64,000 nucleotides of DNA from Candidatus Obscuribacterales bacterium (GCA_019752635.1 JAIELX010000077.1:16474-80473); one strand, 5' to 3'. Counted from the stretch's first letter, positions 8,946 through 18,609 are shown. Program-made: numbers and translations. The notes: a model not told the origin generated them from the sequence alone.

Positions 8946-11519
8946 ATGTACACTGATCCTGTCTGCTCAATGCAGGTAGAGCCAGTCTCGGCGGCTGGTT
9001 CTCATGAGTATGACGGCGTAACTTACTATTTCTGCCACAAGCGCTGCCTTGAGCGGTTCAAATCCAATCCGCTGATGTACTTGGGCAAAACGACCGCCAA
9101 GGCCAAAACTTCTGACACTGACATCGACTTCATCCCGGTCACCCTGATCAGTTCGCGATCCGGGGCCGAGACAACGGCCAAGCGCGACCCTGTCTGCAAC
9201 ATGATTGTTGAACCGCCAGCAGCAGGCTCCGTCCAACACGAAGGAGTCGAGTACTTCTTCTGCCATCCGCGGTGCCTCGAACGTTTCCGCTCCCACCCGA
9301 CAGCGTACATTGGAACGGGAAGACAGCCAGTAATCCGCGGCGAGGAGCACCTATTCTGCCCCTCGCAACAGGACACTTCCGCAAGTCCTCACGACAGTCA
9401 AGGCGCCACCGGTGCCGCGTCGACAAGCGTCGCTCCTGCAGCCATGAAGTACATCTGCCCCATGGATCCGGAAGTGTCGTCGATCGGTCCGTCAGCCTGT
9501 CCTAAGTGCGGTATGGATCTGGAACCCGCCGAAATCTCGCTTACAGAGGACAATACCGAACTGAACGCGATGGCGAGCAGAATGAGGCTGGCAGCCGGGC
9601 TGACCGTGCCGCTTGTTCTGCTGGCGATGGGACACATGATTACCGGACTGCATTGGTTGCCAGCCGGTAAGACGAACACAATCCTGCAAGGATTGCTGGC
9701 ATCCCCCGTGGTGCTCTATTGCGGTAACACGCTGCTGATTCGGGGCTGGCAGTCACTGTCGAACCGGTCGCTCAACATGTTCACGCTCATTGCCATCGGA
9801 GTCGGAGTTGCCTATCTTTACAGCATAGTAGCGGCGCTCACCGTTGCAGAGCCGCACCTGTACTTCGAGTCCGCTGCAGTGATTGTAACGCTGGTGCTGC
9901 TGGGGCAGACCCTGGAACTGCAGGCCAGATCGCACACGGGCGACGCCATTCGTTCATTGATGGAGTTAGCCCCGGCTACGGCAGTGAGAATAACTGACAA
10001 CAAGGAAGATGAAGTTGCGTTAGCTGATATCGACGTCGGCGACAAACTTCTTGTGCGCCCGGGATCCAAAATACCGGTGGACGGAACTTTAGTAGAAGGG
10101 AAGAGCACGGTGGATGAAGCCATGCTCACCGGTGAAGCCGCACCGGTGGAGAAAGTCCCGGGCTCAGCGGTCACGGCCGGTACGGTGAACCAGTCCGGCA
10201 GTTTCACAATGACGGCACAACGAGTAGGCGCCGACACTCTCCTGGCGCAAATTGTTGCACAAGTAGCCCGGGCTCAGCGCAGTCGAGCCCCCGTGCAACA
10301 GCTGGCGGACTCGATCTCGGCTTTCTTTGTGCCGGCGGTGCTGTTGTGCGCAACAGCAACCTTCTTCGGCTGGTTAACCGCAGGACCGCTAGAAGCGTCG
10401 TTGCCGATGGCACTCACCAACGCCATTTGCGTACTGATAATCGCCTGCCCGTGCGCACTGGGGCTAGCAACGCCGATGTCCGTAATGGTCGCGGTAGGGC
10501 GCGGCGCTCAGGCAGGCGTACTGGTTCGCAACGCAGAGGCGCTGCAAGCGCTTGCAAAAGTGGATACGTTGGTTATCGACAAAACAGGAACACTAACCGA
10601 AGGATTGCCGGCAATCGTTTCAATTTCCCTCACAGGCAATCTGACCGAACAGCGATTGTTATCGCTAGCAGCCGCAGCTGAAACCGGCAGCGAACATCCG
10701 CTGGCAATCGCAGTGCGCAAACGAGCGGTGGAAGTCTCGGCACCGGAAGCCACGGGCAGCAACTTCCAAGCAACGCCCGGTCAAGGAGTTCGGGCTACCG
10801 TGGACGGCTTGGCTTTGGTGATAGGAACAGAGAAGCAGTTACAACAAAACGGAATCCACCTGAGCGCTCAACAGTCAGAGGCGCTCACAGCGCTAAGACA
10901 GCCGGGTCATACCACGATGTTAGTGTCGGTCGAAGGCAAACTGGAAGCAATGATTGCGGCGATCGATTCAATAAAACCTTCTGCACGCCAAGCTTTGGCT
11001 AGCCTTCGTCAGTCGAACGTTCAGGTGGTAATGGCCAGCGGCGATCATGAACAAGCCGCTCGGTCCATCGCGCAAGAGCTTGGCATTGAGCGCGTCGAAG
11101 CAGGCTTATCGCCCGCGCAAAAGGCCGAATTAGTAACAGCACTTCGGCTGGAAAAGCGCGTGGTCGCAATGGCGGGCGACGGGATCAACGACGCACCCGC
11201 GCTAGCCGCAGCCGATGTAGGAATAGCGATGGGCAACGGCACGGACATTGCGATGGAGAGCGCAGGAATTGTATTGGTAAGAGGCGACCTGCAGGCGATA
11301 GTGCGGGCATGCAATCTGAGTCGCCACACCATGCGAAACATCCGCCAAAATCTTTTCTTGGCATTCACTTACAACGTACTAGCACTGCCGATTGCGGCCG
11401 GCTTGCTCTATCCAATCTCCGGACTGTTATTGCAACCCTGGATTGCCAGTGCGGCAATGAGCGCCAGCTCCGTTTCCGTGATAATCAATGCTTTACGGTT
11501 ACGTACGCTCAAGCTCTAA
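8946..11519 (+). CDS. copA: P1B-type Cu/Ag-transporting ATPase with two YHS domains
   Basis: An 857-residue protein. N-terminus: YHS domain 1 (about 1-45, DPVCSMQV...YYFCHKRCLERF), YHS domain 2 (about 80-120, DPVCNMIV...FFCHPRCLERF), then a heavy-metal-binding block (about 169-195, YICPMDPEV...CPKCGMDLEP). The pump follows with membrane helices, TGEAAPVEK, the transmembrane metal site CPCALGLATP near 501, phosphorylation site DKTGTLTEG near 544, ATP-site SEHPLA and hinge GDGINDAP near 744. CPC plus these N-terminal domains indicates Cu+/Ag+ efflux across the inner membrane. GAGAGGCGG precedes the ATG. It stands alone, without CopZ, CueR or other copper genes nearby. The symbol is by family; silver specificity is equally possible. 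Confidence 0.93.
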   Translation: MYTDPVCSMQVEPVSAAGSHEYDGVTYYFCHKRCLERFKSNPLMYLGKTTAKAKTSDTDIDFIPVTLISSRSGAETTAKRDPVCNMIVEPPAAGSVQHEGVEYFFCHPRCLERFRSHPTAYIGTGRQPVIRGEEHLFCPSQQDTSASPHDSQGATGAASTSVAPAAMKYICPMDPEVSSIGPSACPKCGMDLEPAEISLTEDNTELNAMASRMRLAAGLTVPLVLLAMGHMITGLHWLPAGKTNTILQGLLASPVVLYCGNTLLIRGWQSLSNRSLNMFTLIAIGVGVAYLYSIVAALTVAEPHLYFESAAVIVTLVLLGQTLELQARSHTGDAIRSLMELAPATAVRITDNKEDEVALADIDVGDKLLVRPGSKIPVDGTLVEGKSTVDEAMLTGEAAPVEKVPGSAVTAGTVNQSGSFTMTAQRVGADTLLAQIVAQVARAQRSRAPVQQLADSISAFFVPAVLLCATATFFGWLTAGPLEASLPMALTNAICVLIIACPCALGLATPMSVMVAVGRGAQAGVLVRNAEALQALAKVDTLVIDKTGTLTEGLPAIVSISLTGNLTEQRLLSLAAAAETGSEHPLAIAVRKRAVEVSAPEATGSNFQATPGQGVRATVDGLALVIGTEKQLQQNGIHLSAQQSEALTALRQPGHTTMLVSVEGKLEAMIAAIDSIKPSARQALASLRQSNVQVVMASGDHEQAARSIAQELGIERVEAGLSPAQKAELVTALRLEKRVVAMAGDGINDAPALAAADVGIAMGNGTDIAMESAGIVLVRGDLQAIVRACNLSRHTMRNIRQNLFLAFTYNVLALPIAAGLLYPISGLLLQPWIASAAMSASSVSVIINALRLRTLKL

Positions 11520-12081
11520 CACTATGAATGATGCCGAGTCGTGAACCGCAGTCATGGCCACGGAGCGAAGGCACTATTCATTTTTTTCTTGTATGAAAGT
11601 ATCTATCCACGTTGCGTGAGCAGCGCCAATAGGTGAGCCTCCCAACAAGGCGTTCTTCACGTAGTCAAACTAGACGACAATGACATCCTGGTTCAATCAG
11701 CCTGGCATCACAAGGACATTACGGCTCGTGCATTCTGCGCTCATTTGCTGATAAAAGACTTGCCCCTCTCCTTTCTTTCATTGTTCTCCGCTGATCGCTA
11801 ATGTCAATTTATTCGCTTTTGTAATTTCATCCTTCGAGCCGGCCCCGAACACTTTAAACTCAACCATCACCACCGCCCTGATTACAGCCCCTGCCGCATG
11901 ATGCACTTCGGTGTGATCGGCGTTTGCTTGCGTTTGGGAGGGCTCATTGATCAGCTTCTGCTGTTACAAGATTGGCTTGTTATGCGGTTCGAACTAGATT
12001 CTTGATCAACGGCTCAACCCTGTGGCTGTCTCTAAGTGAGAGATGGTGACTCAGACCTGTCGAAAGAAAGGAACCATTACC
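11520..12081. other. Intergenic region, no gene seen
   Basis: AT-richer DNA between the copper ATPase and the LRR gene. No plausible reading frame or RNA gene seen; the promoter of the LRR gene probably lies at the right end. Confidence 0.5.
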
Positions 12082-12975
12082 ATGCGCTTCGAATCGAAGA
12101 AAAAGTTGGCAGCGTACTTACGGGGGAACCCGGGCCTGAGGACGCTTGTACTCGAGAAGTGCCCTGACCTAACGAGCCTGCCGGACCTGCCGAGCGCGTT
12201 GACCTACCTGAGGGTCGACAACTGCACTAGCCTTACGAGCCTGCCCGACCTGCCGAGCACGTTGACCTCTCTGCTGGTCAAGAACTGCCCTGGTCTTACG
12301 TGCCTGCCCGAACTGCCAAGCACGTTGACCTATCTGCTTGTCGACAACTGCCCTGGTCTTACGTGCCTGCCCTCGCTGCCGAGCGCGCTCACCTCCGGGC
12401 GGCTCGACGACTGCCCTGGCCTTATGTGCCTACCCGCGCTGCCAAGCACGTTGACCGATCTGCGGGTCTACTGCTGCGCTGGCCTTACGTGCCTGCCCTC
12501 GCTGCCGAGCACGTTGACCTATCTGCTTGTCGACAACTGCCCTGGCCTTACGTGCCTGCCCTCGCTGCCGAGCACGTTGACCGATCTGCTGGTCAAGAAC
12601 GTCCCTGGTCTTACGAGTCTGCCCTCGCTGCCGAGCACGTCGACCTACCTGCGGGTCGACAACTGCTCTGGCCTTACGTGCCTGCCCTCGCTGCCGAGCA
12701 GGCTGAGCGCTCTGCTGGTAAACAACTGCCCTGGCCTTACGTGCCTGCCCTCGCTGCCGAGCGCGCTGACCTCTATGCGGGTCTCCGACTGCCATGGACT
12801 GACGAGCCTGCCCTCTCTGCCGAGCACGTTGACCGATCTGCTTGTCTCGATCTGCCCTGGCCTGACGTGTCTTCCCGCTCTGCCGAGCACGTTGACCTAT
12901 CTGCTTGTGGACAACTGCCCTGGCCTAACGTGCCATGGTCTGAGAGTGGGGAAGCTTACCATCGAGATCAGGTAA
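12082..12975 (+). CDS. Leucine-rich-repeat protein of near-identical 21-residue repeats
   Basis: A 297-residue protein starting at the ATG preceded by AGGAA (13 codons inside the longest frame). A short charged N-terminus (MRFESKKKLAAYLRGNPG) is followed by 12 full and one partial repeats of consensus LTxLxVxNCPGLTCLPxLPST, each 21 residues (63 bp). This is the 20-22-residue bacterial LRR class seen in YopM/IpaH-type proteins, which fold into a curved solenoid for protein binding. There is no E3-ligase-like domain, signal peptide or membrane helix; it ends in a short basic tail. Each repeat keeps a Cys near position 9 and most a second at about 15, giving Cys ladders. DNA identity between repeats is high, implying recent expansion or gene conversion. 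Confidence 0.85.
   Translation: MRFESKKKLAAYLRGNPGLRTLVLEKCPDLTSLPDLPSALTYLRVDNCTSLTSLPDLPSTLTSLLVKNCPGLTCLPELPSTLTYLLVDNCPGLTCLPSLPSALTSGRLDDCPGLMCLPALPSTLTDLRVYCCAGLTCLPSLPSTLTYLLVDNCPGLTCLPSLPSTLTDLLVKNVPGLTSLPSLPSTSTYLRVDNCSGLTCLPSLPSRLSALLVNNCPGLTCLPSLPSALTSMRVSDCHGLTSLPSLPSTLTDLLVSICPGLTCLPALPSTLTYLLVDNCPGLTCHGLRVGKLTIEIR
12162..12935 (+). repeat. 63-bp in-frame tandem repeat array
   Basis: Units follow the pattern CTGCCCTCGCTGCCGAGCAC then a variable middle then AACTGCCCTGGCCTTACGTGC. Repeats have no spacers and stay in frame, so this is a coding minisatellite, not a CRISPR array. Some neighbouring units differ at only a few positions. Confidence 0.85.
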
Positions 12976-13740
12976 AAAACACATATCCCATTGAACCAGT
13001 CCGGTTTAAGCATTTGGACTTGAGCCGGTCACACGCTCGAAAATATCCAATGGGGGAGTCCACTCCTGGTATCACCATCGCGGTTCGCGCAAGGGTGCGA
13101 GTTGAAAATAGCCACCACGGCACCCCGGTTTACAGAGGCTGGCACCGGAGAATGAGGCTGTAGCGCCTTTGACTAGCTGCATTAACAGAGCTGAAGCTCC
13201 TCTGCCCCCAGCGCGTACTTGCCATGAATTGAACCCGAGAACGTCCGTCAATTAGCCTCTCCACGTATCTTTGCTTACACTAACCACGAGTCGCTCCACC
13301 AACACCAGCCATCTGTAATTCCAGCCGAATTTTCTCTAGCCTGAGCAGGTTCGGTTTTGATTATCCATACTGATTGCTCAGTAAGCGATTCGAAGATTTT
13401 GAGCCGGTACAAGACAGCTCGGACGCTGTAACTCTGCCATTGCGGTCTCCCAACTCCAATTGCAAAGTTTCACCACCATAGCCACAACGCACTTGCCTCG
13501 CGGCAGGGAGCGGTCAAACAGTGCCAATCGGCTCTTATATGCCGGTTTCGGACACTTGCTCCATGCGAGCATTCCGGAATTGTGTCGCGGTCACTCTCCG
13601 CAGGGGCAAGCGCACATCATTTTTCGTTTAAGTCAACTGGCTGCCGTTCGACCACGAACGGTTGCCGCTTCGATACACCGCGCCTTGAGCGCACGCGGAA
13701 ACGAAGCTTCCGCAATCGCAACAAGAGAGAGAAGTGAGAC
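12976..13740. other. Intergenic region, no convincing gene
   Basis: About 760 bases between the LRR gene and the SDR gene. Frames present have no ribosome site or recognisable composition. The last 60 bases carry the leader of the SDR gene, with a purine-rich ribosome site. Confidence 0.45.
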
Positions 13741-14706
13741 ATGAACACCTGGATTATCCTGACAGCCGCAGTTGCTGTCATCGGGGGTTTGGCCGGAACC
13801 CTCTACCTGCGCAAGCGTGCGCAGATCATGGCCAAGTACAAGCGTCGACCGACTGTCGATCCCGTGCCCGCTCCCGTGGTGACTCCCGGTACGACCGGCG
13901 TAGCGACCAGGGACTTCGAAGGCAAGGTTGCCATCGTCACCGGTGGCGGTACCGGTCTCGGTCGCTGCATCGCCCTGGGGCTGGCCCGCCGTGGAGCCAA
14001 AGTCGTCGTGGCCAGCCGCAAGATCGAAAATCTGCAGACAGTCGCAGACGAAATCACCGCAGCCGGTGGCGAAGCGATGCCTTACGCCTTCGACGTACGA
14101 AACTACAACGAGGTCGAAGCGCTTCTGGCCAAGACCAAGGAGAAGTTCGGGCGAGTTGACATTCTGGTCAACAACGCGGCTGGCAACTTCTACATTCCTG
14201 CTGAGAATCTGACGCCAAACGGCTGGAACGCCGTTGTCGGCATCGTACTCAACGGCACATGGTACTGCTCACACGTCGTCGGCAACGAAATGATCAAGCA
14301 ACGCAACGGCCAAATCTTGAACATCGTCGCCAACTACGCCTGGAGCGGTCAGCCCGGTGTGGTGCACTCGTGCTCAGCCAAGGCCGGCGTGCTGGCTATG
14401 ACGCGCACCCTTGCGGTGGAGTGGGGTGGCTACGGGCTGCGGGTCAACGCTTTCGCCCCCGGGGCAATGGTCACCGACAACGCGTCGGCGAACCTGAAGT
14501 ACGACTCGCCCAACGCTCAGGAAATGATCAAGAAGATCATTCCGGTCGGTCGGCTCACCTCGCCAGAGGAGATGGCTGAGACGGCTCTGTTCATGATGTC
14601 TCCCACAGCGGCCTACATGAACGGCGAAGTGCTCACCGCAGATGGTGGAGCGTGGTTGCCGCGCGGCTGGATGGACCTGGTCGACAAGGACGGCAAGCCG
14701 AAGTAA
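13741..14706 (+). CDS. Membrane-anchored SDR oxidoreductase, 2,4-dienoyl-CoA reductase-like
   Basis: A 321-residue protein with an N-terminal membrane helix (about 4-23) followed by basic residues, then a Rossmann SDR domain: TGGGTGLG at 67-74, LVNNAAGN near 142, and ADGGAWLPRGW at the C-terminus. The classical YxxxK is absent; instead Tyr199 (in ANYAWSGQPG) and Lys214 (HSCSAK) are 15 residues apart, the spacing of the 2,4-dienoyl-CoA reductase (DECR) active site. The likely reaction is NADPH-dependent reduction of dienoyl-CoA during oxidation of unsaturated fatty acids; the anchor would hold it on the cytoplasmic face. An SDR/dienoyl-CoA isomerase fusion 10 kb away fits the same pathway. GAGAGAGAAG precedes the ATG. 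Confidence 0.85.
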   Translation: MNTWIILTAAVAVIGGLAGTLYLRKRAQIMAKYKRRPTVDPVPAPVVTPGTTGVATRDFEGKVAIVTGGGTGLGRCIALGLARRGAKVVVASRKIENLQTVADEITAAGGEAMPYAFDVRNYNEVEALLAKTKEKFGRVDILVNNAAGNFYIPAENLTPNGWNAVVGIVLNGTWYCSHVVGNEMIKQRNGQILNIVANYAWSGQPGVVHSCSAKAGVLAMTRTLAVEWGGYGLRVNAFAPGAMVTDNASANLKYDSPNAQEMIKKIIPVGRLTSPEEMAETALFMMSPTAAYMNGEVLTADGGAWLPRGWMDLVDKDGKPK

Positions 14707-14713
14707 CCCCGAA

Positions 14714-14736
14714 GCACGGGATTCACAATCCCGTGC
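14714..14736 (+). terminator. Hairpin after SDR gene
   Basis: GCACGGGATT, loop CAC, AATCCCGTGC: a perfect 10-bp stem eight bases after the SDR stop codon, without a clear T-run. Confidence 0.7.
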
Positions 14737-14744
14737 CGATTACC

Positions 14745-14835
14745 GGAAAGAGCGAATGAACCTGGACGCGTAAAAGTCCATTTCATTCGCCTTTCCATCT
14801 TTTTCCCTCTCTTTTCGTCCTTTTTCGCACTTTTC
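14745..14835 (-). repeat. Hairpin plus pyrimidine-rich tract, copy 1 of a dispersed element
   Basis: GGAAAGaGCGAATGAA pairs with TTCATTCGCcTTTCC across about 20 bases, followed by a C/T-rich tract (TTTTTCCCTCTCTTTTCG). On the minus strand this is an A/G-rich run leading into the hairpin. Related copies lie at 47414-47491 and 62844-62940; this copy is the most divergent. Position after a plus-strand gene suggests termination or mRNA 3'-end function. Confidence 0.5.
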
Positions 14836-15228
14836 TCGACCCGGAGTTTCCAAGTTGTCCGTATTGATAATTTTCCAGCCCGAAAAAGTATCGACACTGA
14901 CAACCCGAAAACCAGCGCCGGGTTTATGCGCCCTGGAAGGACTTAGATAACTACGGACACCACTTGATAACCGCCTCGTCCGTCACCGCGCTCAATATCT
15001 AACTATCACGCCTCGCGCAAGGCTCCTGAAAACCCTGTAAAACCGTTATCTATCAGATAAAACTCACGAACATGCACTTTGCATATAGAGCGCACTCTTC
15101 AGCGGCAATTCTAAAGTAACGGCCGTTCTTACTTCCCTTTCCAAATAGGTCTTCGCGCTTCCAGCACGATTCCACTCACTAAACCCTGGTCTACCTGCAT
15201 TAGCAACGCAGAACAGGAGTCAACACAC
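14836..15228. other. Intergenic region, no gene seen
   Basis: No protein-like frame. It should hold the promoter for the 15.2-18.5 kb gene pair; AGGAG at the right end is the ribosome site of the next gene. Confidence 0.5.
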
Positions 15229-15846
15229 ATGTTTTGGAGAACCCCGAGCGCCTCGCGCGCTGCTGAACCAACATCAAACGAGTCCGCTGTAACGCCGAGA
15301 ATTCCGGACGAGTACGCGGATCTGTGGGATCGTCTCTCAAGGTTCGAGATCGACGACCCCGACGCAGAATTCCCACTGTCAAAACGACTGGCTCAGGAGC
15401 AAGCATGGAAGCTTGACTATGCGCTGCGTGTGGTGGAGGAATATCGGCGCTTCATGTTCTTGTGCATGATCTCAGAGAAGATGTGCACCCCTTCCCTGGC
15501 GGTGGATGAGGCATGGCACCTCCACCTGATTTACACCAAGTCATATTGGGAAGGTCTCTGTCTGCGCACCCTCGGTCGGCTGATTCACCACGAGCCCGCC
15601 CAAGGCGGCACGGCTGATGAAGCCAAGTTTGAGGAGTTGTACATCACGACTCTGGAACTGTACTCGCGCGTCTTTGGTGACCCCCCGGAAGACATTTGGG
15701 GACGAAACAAGGGCAGGCGTCGCAAACCCGCAGCGTGTGCCGCAATCAGAACAAAGCTATCTCCCGGTCCCCCTCCGGAAAACGAAAACGAGCTACTGCG
15801 TCAAATCGAGGCAGCGGCAAAGCGTCTCAAGCAGTTCGGTTCTTAA
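15229..15846 (+). CDS. Soluble conserved protein with DEAWHLHLIYT motif, GRDP/DUF1399-like
   Basis: A 205-residue protein with AGGAG eight bases before the ATG. The core (about 45-150) has the sequence pattern of the DUF1399/glycine-rich-domain-protein-like group: YRRFMFLCMISEKMCTPSLAVDEAWHLHL, then LIYTKSYWEGLC and a basic tail. The conserved D-W-H-H residues look like a functional site but the biochemical role of the group is not known to me. It ends 47 bases before the start of the TPM-like protein with a Ser/Gly/Cys tail, so the two are probably one operon. Confidence 0.7.
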   Translation: MFWRTPSASRAAEPTSNESAVTPRIPDEYADLWDRLSRFEIDDPDAEFPLSKRLAQEQAWKLDYALRVVEEYRRFMFLCMISEKMCTPSLAVDEAWHLHLIYTKSYWEGLCLRTLGRLIHHEPAQGGTADEAKFEELYITTLELYSRVFGDPPEDIWGRNKGRRRKPAACAAIRTKLSPGPPPENENELLRQIEAAAKRLKQFGS

Positions 15847-15893
15847 ACTCATCCGCGTCTGGACCCGCAACAACACCGGAGAATCAAAAGGGT

Positions 15894-18497
15894 ATGTCCC
15901 TCAAAACCGTATTGGGTAACTTTCTGGCAGTAGCAGCCGCCGTGCTCTTCCTCGCAAGCAGCGCGGATGCAGCCACGCCCTACAGGCCTTCATTCGACAA
16001 AGACAAGACTGTATATACCGACCCGGCGGCAGGCAGCAACGCAGCCCTGCCAGTGGACTTTAACGGTCTGTCCGACGATTTGGAGGCGGCGGGCAAGAAG
16101 CACAACGTCACCTACTACTTCGTCTTCATCGAAGAGACTGACGAAAACTTTGATACCAAAACCAACTTCGCGCTTCCCGTGCTCAAACAAATTCTCAACC
16201 GTTGGTGGAGCGAGCCCGGATTTGATCGCGATCGTCATGTGCTGATTGTGCACGTGCGCAAGAAGGGCACTAAATTCGGTGGCAAAACCGCAGTAGAAGC
16301 GGGTCCAGCGCTGAAGAAAATGGGGCTGACCGGCTCTCGATTCGACCAGCGCAACGGACCAGTCATGACCGCCGTCTTCGACCACATGCGCAACAGCACG
16401 CCAAGCCACCGCAAGTTCGTGTTGGCAATCTGCGAGAATTGCAATGACGACCTGACCAAGTACATCGCCTCGCAAACACCTCCGCAGCAGAGTAACCCAC
16501 CATCCAGGGCCGCACCGCAACGTCCGATTTCACAGCCGAGCAGCCGCAACGCACCGGATCTCGGCGTCCTATACCTGATCACGTTCGTGATGGTTGCAGG
16601 TGTCGGACTGGTCTTCTGGCTGGTAATTGCCGGCAAGCATGCAGAAGCTCGCAAGGAACTGCGCAGTCGAATCAGCAAACGCGGACAGGAACTTCACAAC
16701 GCTTCGATGGAGCTGATCGATTTCGTAAACACGCTCAAACCCGGAGCTCGCCCCGGCGATGCACAGGTGTTCACGGGAGAGACCGCCGCGGCACAGTCGA
16801 ACATCGCCTCAAAGGTCACTGATGTTCGCGTAGCCATTGCGCTACTTGGACATTCCGTTGACTCAGCAGCAGCAGTCGACAACTGGTTTGTGCTCGATGT
16901 GACCCGCCGGAAGCTGGATGGATACGTCGCAGTAACATCGGCACTCGACGGCAAGAGCACCAAGTTTCCGCTCGGTTCGCAGCACTCCATCAGCGCCCTG
17001 ACGCAAGCCCTCAGCCTCGATTCGCTCAAGGCCGCACGAGACAATCTTAATGCGCGGATGGCGGAAGCAGCAACTTATGCGAATGCAATCCAAGCACGTG
17101 TCGACCTCAAAGCGCGTTACCTACAAGCAGAACTGCCGCTCGGGCTGCTCGCAGCGGAAGACGCGAAACTCGACAAGACTGCCACGACGCTAAGCTCAGC
17201 ATTAAGCACGGACCCGCTGAAGGCGCTCTGGGAGCAACGCCTCGCGTTCGAGCAACTCGGGCGATTCAACGCACAACTTGAAGCAGGGCTGCGCACCAAG
17301 GCACAACATTCCGCCCTTGAGGCCACCTTGACACAAATACGCACAGTGGCCGCTGCTGCCCGCCGAGTGAAGCTGGAGATGCATTATCCGGGCAAGCTTA
17401 TCGGCACCGCAGACGTGACGCCGCGTACAGTGGAGGTAATCTACCACAGTGAAGAAAACCCGGAGGCCTGGCTGCAACGTGCTTCCGAGCGCCTGACCGA
17501 GTCGCGCGCCGCTCTGTCCGAGGGCAAACCTATTATCGCCGAGGAACTGGCAAGCAATGCCAATACATTGGTAGTGCAGTTCTCCACCGAACTGAAAGCG
17601 CTCAACAATGCGCGACTGACGGTCAAGCGCGAGGTGCCTGCAGCGGAAACTGCAATCGAACATCTCAAAGACCTAATCGACCAGGCGAGGCAGCGCGTCG
17701 ATTCCACCGAGCCACTCTATCCGCATGAAGCGGACGCAATCGCTGAGGCCCGAGCGCTCGTCACTGCAGCCACCCTCGCTCACGCCGAGGCAATTTGCGC
17801 GCTGAACAACTGCGCGGAACAGTTCATGGACCAGCGCTTTGGATTGGCTAAGACCAGTCTGGAGAGTTGCAAGCCTGCTTTCGAGCGCTGCACAGGAGCG
17901 TTGAGCGAACTGAAGCAGCTGGTGGATCAGCTGGAGCGATTCAAGGAACACGCCACGCAAACCTCCTCGACCGCCGAACACATCCAGGCACAACTGGCAG
18001 TAGAGCTACCCAAGGGCACCACGGACGCCACCAGGGATTTACGCGCAACGGCAGCGACCTCGTTGGCCGCATTGACCGAGGTCATGGCGACACAACCCGT
18101 CAACTGGCGCGTTGCCGCAGGCCACGCACAGGCAGTGGATCAGGCGCTGGTGAACCTGGGCGAAGGATTGAAGGCCGACAAGAAGAGCTACGGCGAGGCC
18201 ATGGAAAAAGTCGAAAAGGCCCGCAAGCTTGGCTGCCCGTCCTCGAAGCGCAGCAGTGCGCAGGACGCCGCCGACTCCGGGAACTATAACTCGGTCGACG
18301 GTTTCCTTCTCGGCTACCTGGCCGGCACCTACTCCTCCAGCAGCAGCAGCAGTTCCAGCAGCAGTTCCAGCAGCAGTTCCAGCAGCAGTGGCAGCAGTTG
18401 CAGCAGTGGCAGCAGCAGTTCCGGCAGCAGCTGCAGCTCGAGTAGCGGCAGCAGCTGTGGCAGCAGCTGTGGCGGCGGCGGGTGCGGCGGCTCCTAG
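15894..18497 (+). CDS. Exported TPM-domain-like membrane protein with coiled-coil region and Ser/Gly/Cys tail
   Basis: The start chosen is the ATG directly before a signal peptide (MSLKTVLGNFLAVAAAVLFL...SADA), giving 867 residues; the open frame reaches further upstream but overlaps the previous gene. Residues about 25-170 resemble a TPM domain (YYFVFIEETDE...RHVLIVHVRKK), usually extracytoplasmic. A Pro-rich linker leads to one membrane helix (about 224-244, VLYLITFVMVAGVGLVFWLVI), then about 550 residues of Ala/Leu/Glu-rich helix likely to form coiled coils. The C-terminus (about 808-867) is almost pure Ser, then Ser/Gly/Cys, ending CGGGGCGGS. Proteins with an N-terminal TPM domain and a Gly/Ser/Cys tail are widespread in bacteria; function unclear. 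Confidence 0.8.
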   Translation: MSLKTVLGNFLAVAAAVLFLASSADAATPYRPSFDKDKTVYTDPAAGSNAALPVDFNGLSDDLEAAGKKHNVTYYFVFIEETDENFDTKTNFALPVLKQILNRWWSEPGFDRDRHVLIVHVRKKGTKFGGKTAVEAGPALKKMGLTGSRFDQRNGPVMTAVFDHMRNSTPSHRKFVLAICENCNDDLTKYIASQTPPQQSNPPSRAAPQRPISQPSSRNAPDLGVLYLITFVMVAGVGLVFWLVIAGKHAEARKELRSRISKRGQELHNASMELIDFVNTLKPGARPGDAQVFTGETAAAQSNIASKVTDVRVAIALLGHSVDSAAAVDNWFVLDVTRRKLDGYVAVTSALDGKSTKFPLGSQHSISALTQALSLDSLKAARDNLNARMAEAATYANAIQARVDLKARYLQAELPLGLLAAEDAKLDKTATTLSSALSTDPLKALWEQRLAFEQLGRFNAQLEAGLRTKAQHSALEATLTQIRTVAAAARRVKLEMHYPGKLIGTADVTPRTVEVIYHSEENPEAWLQRASERLTESRAALSEGKPIIAEELASNANTLVVQFSTELKALNNARLTVKREVPAAETAIEHLKDLIDQARQRVDSTEPLYPHEADAIAEARALVTAATLAHAEAICALNNCAEQFMDQRFGLAKTSLESCKPAFERCTGALSELKQLVDQLERFKEHATQTSSTAEHIQAQLAVELPKGTTDATRDLRATAATSLAALTEVMATQPVNWRVAAGHAQAVDQALVNLGEGLKADKKSYGEAMEKVEKARKLGCPSSKRSSAQDAADSGNYNSVDGFLLGYLAGTYSSSSSSSSSSSSSSSSSSSGSSCSSGSSSSGSSCSSSSGSSCGSSCGGGGCGGS
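18338..18496 (+). repeat. Low-complexity AGC/TCC repeat coding for the Ser/Gly/Cys tail
   Basis: Imperfect repeats of AGCAGCAGTTCC, changing to GGCAGCAGCTGC units toward the 3' end. Such a tract is prone to slippage, so the tail length probably varies between strains. Confidence 0.8.
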
Positions 18498-18609
18498 TTG
18501 CTGTAGGCGCTTAACGGTAGACAAATCCGCTTGCGGCGGTAAATGCGCCGGACGAAGCTACACTTCTACTGATGAAGGTCCGCCAAGGCGAACCTTCAAA
18601 CTACGTTCC

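Noticed and set aside
12162..12935. Regular 63-bp repeats, possible CRISPR-like array
   Set aside because: There are no unique spacers and the repeats are in frame, encoding an LRR protein. I saw no CRISPR array or cas gene anywhere in the window.
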